Assembly (NCBI RefSeq): GCF_900111165.1
Contig: NZ_FOGH01000001.1
Span: forward strand, 1-64,000
DNA: 64,000 bases
Direction: 5' to 3'
Source: Nitrosomonas sp. Nm51
GTDB lineage: Bacteria; Pseudomonadota; Gammaproteobacteria; Burkholderiales; Nitrosomonadaceae
Shown: positions 1 through 8,389 of the stretch, one piece after another
Layout of the letters: every line of letters begins with the position of its first letter
How positions within the stretch are numbered: position 1 is the stretch's first letter
The notes under the pieces: generated by a model
Told to the model about the DNA's origin: nothing
The model's input: the letters and a program-made list of their open reading frames with translations, nothing else
The model's database searches: none
Position numbers and translations under genes: made by a program

Positions 1-2
1 AT

Positions 3-368
3 CAGTCTGTAACCGAGGAAGAAGCCTTGCTGGCATTGGATCAATTTGCCGCACGCTGGGACGAGAAATATCCGCAGATCAGCCGATCATGGCGCGCACA
101 TTGGGACAATATTTGCACGCTCTTCAAATACCCCGAGGATATCAGAAAAGCTATCTATACAACCAATGCCATCGAATCACTCAACAGCGTTATTCGGAAA
201 GCGGTCAAAAAACGTAAATTATTTCCAACCGATGATTCCGCCAAAAAAGTCATCTTTTTGGCAATTCAGGAAGCTTCCAAAAACTGGACGATGCCGATAA
301 AAAACTGGAAAGCGGCTTTGAACCGGTTTATGATCGAATTCGAGGATCGACTGATTGAGTATGTTTAA
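3..368 (+). CDS. IS256-family transposase, C-terminal part (5' end outside window)
   Basis: The reading frame is open from the first bases of the window, so the N-terminal part including most of the DDE core lies upstream. What remains is the C-terminal part of a mutator/IS256-type transposase. The hallmark stretch YTTNAIESLNSVIRKAVKKR carries the family's conserved TTNAIE...N..R pattern near the third catalytic position, and it is followed by a helical tail ending IEYV. The stop codon lies only 24 bases before the stop of the convergent mechanosensitive-channel gene, so the right end of the element must lie between or within the two stops. Family assignment is confident; whether the element is intact cannot be judged here. 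Confidence 0.85.
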   Translation, partial: QSVTEEEALLALDQFAARWDEKYPQISRSWRAHWDNICTLFKYPEDIRKAIYTTNAIESLNSVIRKAVKKRKLFPTDDSAKKVIFLAIQEASKNWTMPIKNWKAALNRFMIEFEDRLIEYV

Positions 369-391
369 CCCAGACAGTTACACAGTTTAAT

Positions 392-1258
392 TTACAGTCC
401 CTGTTTCCACTGATCCGTTATGCCAATATCAGCGGTTTCTCTAACATGATAAATCCGTTCCAGCACGCCCTGCGTAATATATTGTTCCAGCTCAACGGCT
501 TTTTCGGTAGGACAGAAGATGATAACGGTGACGATGCTTTTGGCGTATTCGTTAGTGCTGATCATGACGCGCGGCTCTGGCCCCGCAATATCGACGCCGG
601 TTCTATGCTCGATAAATGTGTTGTAGCGGCGGGCGATCTCGATGAAGTCGGCAGAAAGTGTCTCAATCTCACTGATAATCCATCGCGGCATGGCTGCAAT
701 ATTCAAGTAAGGCTCAATCGTGATGCTGAAGCGGTGAAACACATAGCGTTTAAAGAAATTCAGATTTTTGATCGATTCGGACAGAAACAGACTATTGGGT
801 ATCACAATAGTTCTACCGGTAAAACTGTAACTGTTAGGTGTTTTGTCCAGTTCCTGCAATGTGGTGTTCAGCATGTTGTAATCAATGACTTCGCCCTGAT
901 GCGCGCCAACTTCGATCCAGTCGCCGATGGTAAACGCGCCCGTTCCCGCGCGCAGCATGGCGCCGCTGAAGCACAGAATCAATTCCTTTGTGGCGATCAC
1001 CAGCGCCAGCGTGACGGCTGCAATTGAAATCGCAAATTCGCTCAATTCCGGCCACCAGATCGCAAGCAACCCGAATACGATAATCAGCCAGCTGGAATTC
1101 TTGACGCTGGTAATCCAGTGCCGCTGAGCTTCGGTCAGGATCGCGCGGTTGCGTTTGATCAGATGGACCAGTGCTATGCGTAGCGACAGTAAAACCGCCA
1201 CCAGTGCGCAACTCTGGGCAAGCTGGTTGTCCAGAAACAAAACGGTTAATTCAGACAT
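392..1258 (-). CDS. MscS-family mechanosensitive ion channel
   Basis: A 288-residue inner-membrane protein. The N-terminal third holds three hydrophobic segments (about residues 5-30, 50-75 and 78-105). The MscS-type beta domain follows, seen as FTIGDWIEVGAHQGEVIDYN and then GRTIVIPNSLFLSESIKN, and a soluble alpha/beta C-terminal domain ends the protein. Family members release solutes on hypo-osmotic shock by gating on membrane tension. The glycine- and alanine-rich third helix, with GAMLRAGTGAFTIGDW at its end, fits the pore-lining helix. It is convergent with the IS256 transposase, and its last codons abut the presumed IS end, so the extreme C-terminus may have been altered by the insertion. 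No paralogue-specific name can be given. Confidence 0.85.
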   Translation of the reverse strand: MSELTVLFLDNQLAQSCALVAVLLSLRIALVHLIKRNRAILTEAQRHWITSVKNSSWLIIVFGLLAIWWPELSEFAISIAAVTLALVIATKELILCFSGAMLRAGTGAFTIGDWIEVGAHQGEVIDYNMLNTTLQELDKTPNSYSFTGRTIVIPNSLFLSESIKNLNFFKRYVFHRFSITIEPYLNIAAMPRWIISEIETLSADFIEIARRYNTFIEHRTGVDIAGPEPRVMISTNEYAKSIVTVIIFCPTEKAVELEQYITQGVLERIYHVRETADIGITDQWKQGL

Positions 1259-1541
1259 GTGCGTGTCAAGTATATTTGAGCGCGATGATAACAGCTAATG
1301 ATTAAAACGAAATTGCACGCCGTAGCACGGATCAACTGTCAGCTTAGCAGTAAATCAAAACATTATCAGAGATGGTTCAAACACTCGATTCAATATTAAA
1401 AATTCTGGAAAAGCAAATCAATCGCATCGGTTATATACGAACGGCGTTTTTCTATATTTTTACAAATGTTTCAATGGCTTTTTTTCAGCTCAATCCCGGT
1501 AGTATCATATGGATAGCGTACTAGCTGATCTGGAAAATAAT

Positions 1542-2489
1542 CTATGTATTTTCTTCAATCGCGTCCATCATCATCTTTGCAGCATTAAACCCCGTTTGTT
1601 TATAAATCTCCTGTATACCGGTCGGGCTGGTGACATTGATTTCGGTGAGACAATCACCGATAACATCAAGACCGACCAGCAGCAGACCCCGTTCGGTCAG
1701 TTCCGGGCCGAGTGTGGCCGCAATTTTTTTGTCGTGATCCGATAAAGGTTGTGCAACTCCGGTGCCACCGGTATTAAGGTTGCCACGGGTCTCACCGGGT
1801 TTGGGAATGCGCGCTAGCGCATATGGCACGGATTTGCCTGCAATCAGCAGAATGCGTTTGTCGCCCTTGACGATCTCCGGAATAAAGCGCTGCGCCATGA
1901 TGGTCCGTGTGCCATAGTGAGTCATGGTTTCAAGAATGACGTTAACATTATGATCCGCGTCGTGCACCCGGAATATGCCCGACCCGCCCATGCTGTCGAG
2001 CGGTTTCAGGATAATGTCGCGGTGTTGATGCAAAAATTCCATAATCAGCGACTCCTGGCGCGTAACCAGTGTCGGCGGCGCGAACTGCGGAAACCGGATG
2101 ATCGCAAGTTTTTCGTTAAAATCACGAATGCCGCGCGGGCTGTTGATTACCCGCGCACCCTGTTTTTCAGCCAGTTCCAGCAGGTAAGTGCTGTAGAGAT
2201 ACTCCATATTAAATGGCGGGTCCTTGCGCATCAATACGGCGTCGAATGCCTGCAGCGGCTGCATGCTTTTTTCGCCCGCCTGATACCAGCCTATTCCCGG
2301 ATCGGCCTGCTCAATCAGCGCCAGACCGCGTGCGTAACAAACCACAGAATTGTCGCTCCATAACAGGTCTTCCTGGTGAATAACAAAAATCTCATGATCG
2401 CGCGCAACGGCTTCGCGCATTATGGCATAACTGGAATCCTTGTGAATTTTAAGGGCTTCGAGCGGGTCGAGAATAAAGGCCAGTTTCAT
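1542..2489 (-). CDS. gshB: Glutathione synthase
   Basis: A 315-residue cytoplasmic ATP-grasp ligase that joins gamma-glutamylcysteine to glycine, the second step of glutathione synthesis. The N-terminus MKLAFILDPLEALKIHKDSS is the typical GshB opening. Further family motifs are LMRKDPPFNMEYLYSTYLLE (substrate lid), ILKPLDSMGGSGIFRV (ATP-grasp loop) and NVTSPTGIQEIYKQTG near the C-terminus, where magnesium and nucleotide bind. The length matches the E. coli enzyme. It lies 29 bases downstream of the glutamate-cysteine ligase gene on the same strand, so the two steps of the pathway are very probably co-transcribed. Confidence 0.97.
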   Translation of the reverse strand: MKLAFILDPLEALKIHKDSSYAIMREAVARDHEIFVIHQEDLLWSDNSVVCYARGLALIEQADPGIGWYQAGEKSMQPLQAFDAVLMRKDPPFNMEYLYSTYLLELAEKQGARVINSPRGIRDFNEKLAIIRFPQFAPPTLVTRQESLIMEFLHQHRDIILKPLDSMGGSGIFRVHDADHNVNVILETMTHYGTRTIMAQRFIPEIVKGDKRILLIAGKSVPYALARIPKPGETRGNLNTGGTGVAQPLSDHDKKIAATLGPELTERGLLLVGLDVIGDCLTEINVTSPTGIQEIYKQTGFNAAKMMMDAIEENT

Positions 2490-2518
2490 GTTATGCTGGG
2501 ATCAGAAGCCGCGCCGAA

Positions 2519-3793
2519 TCAGCCGGCCGTTTGCCGCAGCTCAAGTGCAGCGGCTAACAGAGCCAGCCGCGCGACAACGCCATAGGCATAATACCGTTGC
2601 GGCATCAGACCCTGCTGCTGAGTGCCACTGGGCAGCAGACAATCCGGTTCGAATGATATCGGCACAAAATGCATACCGGGCGCGTTAAGGTTTTCATCCA
2701 TGCCGCGACCGGTATGCACACGGAAAAAACCGCCGACGACATAATGATCGATCATGTAAATCACTGGTTCAGCAACCGCATGATTAATATTTTCAAATGT
2801 ATAGACGCCTTCCTGCACCAGCACATTGGTGACCGACATACCCTCCTTGACCACAGCCATTTTATTACGCTCCCTGCGGTTCAATTGATACACCTCCGCG
2901 CCGTCTTTGACCGTCATGATTCCCATGCCATAGGTGCCTGAATCGGCCTTGACGATGACAAACGGATCTTCTTTGACACCATATTCTTTGTATTTTTCGC
3001 GAATAACACCGAGAATTTTATTCGAGGACTTGGCGACACAATCTTCGCCCTGTTTATCCCTGAAATCGATTTTCCCGCACGAGGTAAAGTAGGGATTAAT
3101 GAGCCAAGGATCAATCCCGACCAATTCGGCAAATTCACCGGCAATGGTATTGTATGCCTTGAAATGCTCTGATTTTCGGCGTGTTGCCCAGCCTGCGTGC
3201 AAAGGTGGAATAATGGTCTGATCCAGATTCTGCAATATTTCCGGAATACCGTTTGACAGATCGTTGTTCAGCAAAACCGCACAGGGATCGAACCCGTCAA
3301 CATACAAACGATTATTTTCCCGGATCACCGGTTCGAGCTTAATAGACTGGCCATCGGGCAGGTTGAACATCGTAGCGGTTTTGATATCGGGTATTAATGA
3401 ACCGATACGCACGTTCAATCCTGCATACTGCATAATTGCCTGTATCGATGCAACATTCTGTAAATAATAAGTGTTGCGCGTATGGTTCTCCGGAATCAAC
3501 AAAATGCTATGCGCATCGGGACAGATTTTTTCCACAGCCGTCATCATGGCCTGCACGCACAGCGGAAAAAATTCCGGACTCAAATTATTAAAGCCGCCGG
3601 GAAAGAGGTTGGCATCTACTGGCGCGAGCTTAAAACCGCTATTACGCAAATCAACCGAGCAGTAAAAAGGGATGCTGAACTCGTTCCACTTGCCGCGCAA
3701 CCAATGTTCAATCTGTGGTCTGGCAGCGTTAATCCGGTTTTCCAGATCCAGAACAGGTCCGCGCAGTGCAGCGGATAAATGAGGTACAGGCAT
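2519..3793 (-). CDS. gshA: Glutamate-cysteine ligase, ferrooxidans type
   Basis: A 424-residue protein of the glutamate-cysteine ligase family first defined in Acidithiobacillus ferrooxidans (TIGR02049), unrelated in sequence to E. coli GshA. It makes gamma-glutamylcysteine, the first and usually rate-limiting step of glutathione synthesis. Recognisable blocks are NLFPGGFNNLSPEFFPLCVQ near residue 65, LLIPENHTRNTYYLQNV near 100, and VKADSGTYGMGIMTVKDG near 285, an ATP-grasp-like glycine-rich loop. The start is an ATG at 3791-3793. The gene precedes gshB in the same direction with a 29-base gap, which supports the functional call. Confidence 0.92.
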   Translation of the reverse strand: MPVPHLSAALRGPVLDLENRINAARPQIEHWLRGKWNEFSIPFYCSVDLRNSGFKLAPVDANLFPGGFNNLSPEFFPLCVQAMMTAVEKICPDAHSILLIPENHTRNTYYLQNVASIQAIMQYAGLNVRIGSLIPDIKTATMFNLPDGQSIKLEPVIRENNRLYVDGFDPCAVLLNNDLSNGIPEILQNLDQTIIPPLHAGWATRRKSEHFKAYNTIAGEFAELVGIDPWLINPYFTSCGKIDFRDKQGEDCVAKSSNKILGVIREKYKEYGVKEDPFVIVKADSGTYGMGIMTVKDGAEVYQLNRRERNKMAVVKEGMSVTNVLVQEGVYTFENINHAVAEPVIYMIDHYVVGGFFRVHTGRGMDENLNAPGMHFVPISFEPDCLLPSGTQQQGLMPQRYYAYGVVARLALLAAALELRQTAG

Positions 3794-4160
3794 GACGCAG
3801 AACAGTGGGTATCCATCAAGATACAGTAGTATACATCATGCATGTCAGATTGTATTCCGGGGTTTGATTACATTCTCAGGGATTATCCACTTCCTTTTTG
3901 TTTACATATAGTCTTCACACATCAAATTTCGGCAGTCATATTCTATATTTCTCTGTATAAACAGTGTAATGAAAAAATATTGTACCGAAATTTGAAGAGT
4001 AAAAATTATACGTATCCGGAGCCGGCCGGCCCACTCCTGTCGCACACGTAAAAACACAATTAACATAGTTAATAACAATCATTTTCAAAAAGAATTAAAT
4101 TGTCAGCGTGACGTCGCTATTGAGTCGTAATTTCTCACTCAAGAACTCAAGGAGTTAATC
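3794..4160. other. Intergenic region between divergent gshA and the PRC-barrel gene
   Basis: AT-rich spacer between divergently transcribed genes; it should carry both promoters. A 69-codon frame at 3842-4051 has no ribosome binding site and no recognisable motif, so it is not called as a gene. A clear AAGGAG ribosome binding site at about 4149-4154 belongs to the PRC-barrel gene. Confidence 0.5.
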
Positions 4161-5087
4161 ATGAAAAGAATTAAGTTTACTATTCATTTGTCAATTATCG
4201 CTTTTTTAACTTTTTTATTACTGACCGGATTTTCTGTGTATGCAGGCGAAAAAAGCGGCAGCAATATGGATTCCGAAAAATCCCGCCAGGACGCAAGTCA
4301 CGGCAGACATTCTGGTAATGAATCGGATTACGACGACACCCGGGATCAAGGGATGTTAGGTGGCGATAGTGATGACCAGAAGTCTCCCACCAAAAAAAAC
4401 GATTACGACAGGAAAGACACCGGACATGACCGCAGCGAAATGGATTTAAAATTTGCTCCGGCCAATCTTGCTTACACGATGAATGCCAAGAAATTGCTGG
4501 AAATGGACATCGTGGACGGAAACAGCAATGATCTGGGAAAAATTGATGATTTAGTATTAAGCCATAACGAAAAAGCGACTTATGCAATCGTATCAGCAGG
4601 TGGCTTGTTAGGCATCGGCGACAAACTGATTGCAGTTCCGCTGAATGACTTAAAGATCAATGAGCAGGATGAAAAAATTGTCGTCAATCTGTCTGAAGAT
4701 CAGTTAAAAAGTATTCCGGAATTTAAATACGAGTATGTCGGCGATCGCAATTATCAAACAGATAACCGGCCTGTGGATAGCAGCGGGAACAGCAAGTACA
4801 GCGCAACCAATATCGACTTTGATATAAATGCCAAGAAGCTTTTTGATAGTACTGTTATTGACCGGAACGGTAAGGAACTGGGAGAAATTGAAGACTTTGT
4901 CCTGGACGATAAAAATACGGTCACATACACAATCGTATCGGTCGACGGCATCCTCGGAATGGGCGATAAATCGGTTGCAATACCGTTTCAGGCTTTTCGC
5001 ATGAACGAAACTAACAACAAAATGATATTGAACGCCACTGAAAAACAGCTTGAACAAGCTCCCGGATTCAAATTCAAAAAATCTTGA
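4161..5087 (+). CDS. Secreted double PRC-barrel domain protein
   Basis: A 308-residue protein with a cleavable signal peptide (about residues 1-28, ending VYAG), then a low-complexity Ser/Asp/Lys-rich linker to about residue 95, then two PRC-barrel domains. The first begins YTMNAKKLLEMDIVDGNSND and the second DINAKKLFDSTVIDRNGKEL. Each continues into a conserved VLSHNEKATYAIVSAGGLLG-type strand and an IAVPLNDLKINE-type strand, so they look like a tandem duplication. PRC barrels are small beta-barrels that bind RNA, proteins or membranes; periplasmic versions are common near CsbD and other stress genes, as here. Specific function unknown. The start is set by the AAGGAG site 7 bases upstream. 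Confidence 0.85.
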   Translation: MKRIKFTIHLSIIAFLTFLLLTGFSVYAGEKSGSNMDSEKSRQDASHGRHSGNESDYDDTRDQGMLGGDSDDQKSPTKKNDYDRKDTGHDRSEMDLKFAPANLAYTMNAKKLLEMDIVDGNSNDLGKIDDLVLSHNEKATYAIVSAGGLLGIGDKLIAVPLNDLKINEQDEKIVVNLSEDQLKSIPEFKYEYVGDRNYQTDNRPVDSSGNSKYSATNIDFDINAKKLFDSTVIDRNGKELGEIEDFVLDDKNTVTYTIVSVDGILGMGDKSVAIPFQAFRMNETNNKMILNATEKQLEQAPGFKFKKS

Positions 5088-5169
5088 TTTTCAAAAATCC
5101 ATATCCAGTCAGATTGGATCTTTATAAAACTATTTAAACTGCGGTAATTTATCAACAAGGAGAAGTATT

Positions 5170-5367
5170 ATGAATTGGGATCAAATTAAAGGTAACTGGA
5201 AGCAAGTAAAAGGAAAGGCACAGCAGCAATGGGGTAAATTGACTGATGATGACTTAGATACTATAGAAGGAAAGCGTGAGGAATTAGTTGGCAGAATTCA
5301 GGAAAGATACGGCATTGAAAAAGAAGAAGCTGAGAAACAAGCAGATGAATTTTGTAACAGATGCTGA
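5170..5367 (+). CDS. CsbD-family stress protein (copy 1)
   Basis: A 65-residue CsbD-like protein beginning MNWDQIKGNWKQVKGKAQQQ and containing the family's WGKLTDDDLD and EGKREELVGRIQERYG blocks. Proteins of this kind are small, highly charged and helical, are induced by general stress in many bacteria (E. coli YjbJ, B. subtilis CsbD), and have no established biochemical role. An AAGGAG site precedes the ATG. By eye 50 of 65 residues match the copy encoded at 8390-8587 on the other strand. It is followed by a terminator-like hairpin and then by a DUF1328 gene. Confidence 0.93.
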   Translation: MNWDQIKGNWKQVKGKAQQQWGKLTDDDLDTIEGKREELVGRIQERYGIEKEEAEKQADEFCNRC

Positions 5368-5404
5368 TTAAAACTAGTGTTTTAATGAATTAACTTCCCG
5401 TCCG

Positions 5405-5449
5405 GCGCACCTCGATCACAACAAATTCCGGTTGGGTGCGCTCTTTTTT
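5405..5449 (+). terminator. Terminator-like hairpin after CsbD copy 1
   Basis: Stem GCGCACC (5405-5411) pairs with GGTGCGC (5435-5441) across a 23-base loop and is followed by TCTTTTTT. It sits between the CsbD gene and the DUF1328 gene and could separate or attenuate their expression. The long loop lowers confidence. Confidence 0.5.
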
Positions 5450-5474
5450 ACAATTGCAATCAAGGAGCTACAAA

Positions 5475-5642
5475 ATGATTAATTTAGCTATAACTTTTTT
5501 AATTATTGCGATAATCGCAGCCTTGCTGGGTGTAACCGGCGTTGCCGGCGTTGCTGTCGAAATTGCATGGATTTTGTTTGTTGTCGGTTTGGTTTTGTCG
5601 ATTGTTTTTTGGATAATCGGACGACGTCCGCCGCCCGTTTAA
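5475..5642 (+). CDS. DUF1328 small membrane protein (copy 1)
   Basis: A 55-residue, almost wholly hydrophobic protein of the DUF1328 (YtjA) family. Two membrane helices, about residues 3-23 and 29-48, are joined by the family's [17 protein letters not shown] turn, and the protein ends in a short basic and proline tail (IIGRRPPPV). The start chosen is the ATG at 5475, which follows AAGGAGC at the right distance; the longer open frame from 5436 lacks a good site. By eye 47 of 55 residues match the second copy at 8086-8253 on the opposite strand. Members are often found beside CsbD genes. Function unknown, presumed inner-membrane stress protein. Confidence 0.9.
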   Translation: MINLAITFLIIAIIAALLGVTGVAGVAVEIAWILFVVGLVLSIVFWIIGRRPPPV

Positions 5643-6362
5643 AAACGATAAATTTTGTTGCAACGCTGGATTAATAATGAAGTCCAGCCATTTCAATGAT
5701 TGAATAAAAAATGCTTTTGTCAATCTTTAACTGTAAACCCAATTAATTGAAGATATAGCAATTTCAAACACGCATTTTGTTTTGCCATCAATCAAGGGTA
5801 AAAGGACAGATTGGTTGGCACAGAGATTGATGAAGACTTCTTTGAACGACAAGCAGCACCGTACTGCGGCTAGATTAAAACATGGCCGTAGTACCTTAAC
5901 ACAAACCTGTTCCGGCGATTCATTGGCTAATACTAAAAAACAATATTCACTGGAACTATTCGTAACGTGAATGCTATTGCAAACGATTATTTGACGAACC
6001 CTCTCGATTTAATATAAGCTGTTTACAACGATTTATCACGATGAGCGTGGTAAGTTTTTTTCTGCTAATGTGTGGTTTACTGGCTTTAGCCTAATTTTCT
6101 ATCACACCCACATCCACATAAAAAAATAATCTGGAATGAATGTTGTTAGTTAATACCGGTTTCGCTGGTATTTAAACATTCCTGATATCCCAAAAAAATT
6201 AATAAGTCATTGAACATTAATGATATAGATATTTCCGTTAGTGTCGCACTGACTCTGAAAACGTCTGAATGACGAAAATTACCCGGCATCGCTCGACCAA
6301 GAACTGAGGCAATTCGTCAAAATTATTAAATCCATAACTTAATTATTAAGCGAGGTGATTTG
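5643..6362. other. Long intergenic region upstream of the Crp/Fnr-type gene
   Basis: About 700 bases of AT-rich sequence. A 62-codon frame at 5782-5970 starts with TTG, lacks a ribosome binding site and has no recognisable family, so it is not called. The region before 6363 carries the direct repeat AATTATTAA...AATTATTAAG, which may belong to the regulator's promoter. No structured RNA was recognised. Confidence 0.4.
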
Positions 6363-7184
6363 ATGAATCCAACAAAATTAACTGAGAAGAAGTTAAAGTC
6401 ATATAGTCCGCTCACTCTACCACTTGTAAAAAAATTCAATCTGTTATGCGAATTTAACGAAGCCGAACTTACAACCTTGGTTCAAATGCATGAAAACTCC
6501 ATGTCATTAGATGCGCAAACTACCTTTTTAAATCAAGGAACTCATTCCAACAAAAGCTATATTGTCAATCGTGGCTGGGCATACCGTTACAATGACTTGA
6601 GCGATGGAAGCCGGCAAATAATTAATTTCTATTTACCAGGTGACATAATTAATCCGCTTGCTACGTTAACCCCCAATACGGCGTATTCTGTGGCCAGTAT
6701 TACACCTCTCGAGCTATGTGAATTCAAGCTCAATGCCTTTATCAATCCCATTATAGCCCAACCCAGGTTAAGCTTATTTTATGCCTGGATACTTAGTCGT
6801 CTCGATTCGATTATGGCGGATCAGACTGTCAGAATCGGACGACTGCTTGCGTATCAACGGACGGCACATCTGCTACTGGAGATATTTCACCGTTTGGAAG
6901 CAGTGGGTCAAACAAAAAATTGTACTTTTTCGATGCCAATTTCGCAGCATTTTCTTGCGGATACACTCGGGTTGAGTTTGGTTCATATGAACCGGACTTT
7001 AAAAAAACTGCGGATTAACAATTTAGTACATATCCACGCAGACCAGGTTGTCTTAAAGGATATAAAGAAACTGAAAAAAATTGCTGAATACCGTCCTTGT
7101 GATCTAGCCCAGACAGAAAATCTTCTTGCCTCTTTTAGCAATAAAACTAATCCAGATTTAAAGTTTGCTTACGGCGCAGCATAA
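6363..7184 (+). CDS. Crp/Fnr-family transcriptional regulator
   Basis: A 273-residue cytoplasmic regulator. Residues about 25-140 form a cyclic-nucleotide-binding-like beta roll (TTFLNQGTHSNKSYIVNRGW, then FYLPGDIINPLATL). A dimerisation helix follows (RLDSIMADQTVRIGRLLAYQ), then a winged helix-turn-helix of the Crp type (MPISQHFLADTLGLSLVHMN, then TLKKLRINNLVHIHADQVVL). The N-terminus lacks the cysteine cluster that would make it an oxygen-sensing FNR, and the beta roll lacks an obvious cAMP-binding arginine motif, so the ligand is unknown. ATG 6363 is preferred over TTG 6360 because GAGG lies 7 bases upstream. It lies between two inverted CsbD/DUF1328 cassettes and may control them. Confidence 0.9.
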   Translation: MNPTKLTEKKLKSYSPLTLPLVKKFNLLCEFNEAELTTLVQMHENSMSLDAQTTFLNQGTHSNKSYIVNRGWAYRYNDLSDGSRQIINFYLPGDIINPLATLTPNTAYSVASITPLELCEFKLNAFINPIIAQPRLSLFYAWILSRLDSIMADQTVRIGRLLAYQRTAHLLLEIFHRLEAVGQTKNCTFSMPISQHFLADTLGLSLVHMNRTLKKLRINNLVHIHADQVVLKDIKKLKKIAEYRPCDLAQTENLLASFSNKTNPDLKFAYGAA

Positions 7185-7511
7185 TCTCAAACGATAAATA
7201 AGTATACGAACTTATGATTCTATTTTAATTTGCCTTGCAATCGTTTCATTTGTTTAATCAGTTAATTTTGGGAACCGAATGAAAGTGGCTTAAGCAAACC
7301 GCATCAACATATTAATTTTTTGACGATTTTTCTCACCCACCAACCTGACATATCGTTTTTTGCGCCAGCATGCAGCCATCCAGCAATTTTTTTCACAATA
7401 TGTTAATATAATACATTACGTTAGTGTTAGTTATTGAGCACATTTTCTAATAGAATATAGAAAGCAATCTACAATATTTTTTAATTAGTCGACATCAAAT
7501 AAAGGTAAACC
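7185..7511. other. AT-rich intergenic region
   Basis: AT-rich spacer between the regulator and a small lipoprotein gene; no gene, repeat or clear terminator was seen. An AAAGG ribosome binding site lies just before the lipoprotein start. Confidence 0.4.
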
Positions 7512-7658
7512 ATGAGTAATATAAAATATCTTATCGTCTCGATTATATGCATAGGACTGGCTGGTTGCATATCTTATACTTCAAAAAAAGAAGAAACGGT
7601 TACGCCATCTCCGTCAAGTTCTCTCAACACAAATGAATACGCAGAAATTTCTGAATAA
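7512..7658 (+). CDS. Small lipoprotein
   Basis: A 48-residue product read from ATG 7512: a basic N-terminus (MSNIKY), a hydrophobic segment, and a clean lipobox LAGC with the acylated cysteine at residue 19. A short polar Ser/Thr/Glu-rich tail ends in EISE. An AAAGG site lies about 7 bases upstream. The lipobox and start signals make this a credible gene despite its size. The mature protein would be only about 30 residues, like entericidin-type lipoproteins, but no family motif identifies it. It lies in the stress/envelope island, between the Crp-type regulator and YqaE. Confidence 0.65.
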   Translation: MSNIKYLIVSIICIGLAGCISYTSKKEETVTPSPSSSLNTNEYAEISE

Positions 7659-7825
7659 CGTATGGATAGAACAGCGATCCTGAGTCTCTGATCTACATCT
7701 GATTTTTGATACCATTCGTACTACCGCAAAATAACAAATGGCGACAGTTTAATTAATGCGACTTTGGCTACAGGCATTTGTAGTGCGGTTTTTATGAAAT
7801 CTTGTACCCAGTACTTTTCCGGGTA

Positions 7826-7984
7826 TTATTTTTTGGCAATAATCCAGACAGCATGCACAATTCCCGGGATATATCCAAGTAGTGTCAGTAAAATGTTTAT
7901 CCAGAAATGCTTCCCAATACCTACTTGCAAAAAGACACCTAACGGCGGAATGAATATTGCAATTATGATACGTATCAAATCCAT
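7826..7984 (-). CDS. YqaE/Pmp3-family membrane protein
   Basis: A 52-residue proteolipid on the minus strand, starting MDLIRIIIAIFIPPLGVFLQ and continuing into LLTLLGYIPGIVHAVWII. These are the defining blocks of the Pmp3/YqaE/Rci2 family: two hydrophobic helices with a PPLGV turn and a GxxPGxxHA motif. Family members are induced by salt, cold or membrane stress in bacteria, yeast and plants, and are thought to affect membrane potential or lipid packing. AAAGGA lies upstream of the ATG (7982-7984). With the DUF1328 and CsbD genes on the same strand it forms the second stress cassette. Confidence 0.9.
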   Translation of the reverse strand: MDLIRIIIAIFIPPLGVFLQVGIGKHFWINILLTLLGYIPGIVHAVWIIAKK

Positions 7985-8085
7985 AATTTATTTTCCTTTA
8001 TTGGGGGCCATAAACTAAGATGGTTAAAAACGGCACATGTACTGTACGCATAACAACAGTACATGGTGATTAATTATTAAAATAA

Positions 8086-8253
8086 CTAAGCAGGTGGCGG
8101 CCGCCGCCCAATTATCCAAAAAACTATTGATAAAATCACACCCGCAACAAATAAGATCCAGGCCAACTCAATTGCAAGACCCGCAACCCCGGTAATACCC
8201 AGTAATGCTGCGATTATAGCTATTATCAAAAATGTAATGGCCAAATTAATCAT
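8086..8253 (-). CDS. DUF1328 small membrane protein (copy 2)
   Basis: A 55-residue product of the DUF1328/YtjA family, with the same two-helix plan as the copy at 5475-5642 and only conservative differences (by eye 47 of 55 identical). It begins [19 protein letters not shown] and ends [13 protein letters not shown] precedes the start codon at 8251-8253. It lies between YqaE and CsbD copy 2 on the minus strand. The order CsbD-DUF1328 is therefore repeated in inverted orientation on either side of the Crp-type regulator. Role presumed, not known: membrane stress tolerance. Confidence 0.88.
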   Translation of the reverse strand: MINLAITFLIIAIIAALLGITGVAGLAIELAWILFVAGVILSIVFWIIGRRPPPA

Positions 8254-8320
8254 TACATTTCTCCATGTTATGGATAAGATAAACCAAAATATTTACTTCA
8301 AAAACAGGATAGTAGAGATA

Positions 8321-8357
8321 GCCTATCCAAATCAGGAAAATTCTGATTTGGATAGGC
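8321..8357. terminator. Perfect 15-bp stem hairpin between CsbD copy 2 and DUF1328 copy 2
   Basis: GCCTATCCAAATCAG (8321-8335) pairs perfectly with CTGATTTGGATAGGC (8343-8357) around a 7-base loop. A T-run follows on the plus strand (GTTTTTAAA). On the minus strand, the direction of the genes, the hairpin follows the CsbD stop but has no immediate T-run. It may be a terminator read in either direction or an mRNA-stabilising 3' structure. Confidence 0.6.
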
Positions 8358-8389
8358 GCTGTTTTTAAATTTTTGGATTAGACTTCAAA

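Noticed and set aside
446-1027. 193-codon open frame opposite the MscS gene
   Set aside because: It is antisense to a clear family member and has no motif; a shadow of high-quality coding sequence.
3842-4051. 69-codon frame between gshA and the PRC gene
   Set aside because: No ribosome binding site and no recognisable domain; lies in AT-rich promoter sequence.
5782-5970. 62-codon frame upstream of the Crp-type gene
   Set aside because: TTG start, no ribosome binding site, no motif.
7764-8018. 84-codon plus-strand frame
   Set aside because: The minus strand here encodes YqaE/Pmp3 with a ribosome binding site; the plus frame is its shadow.
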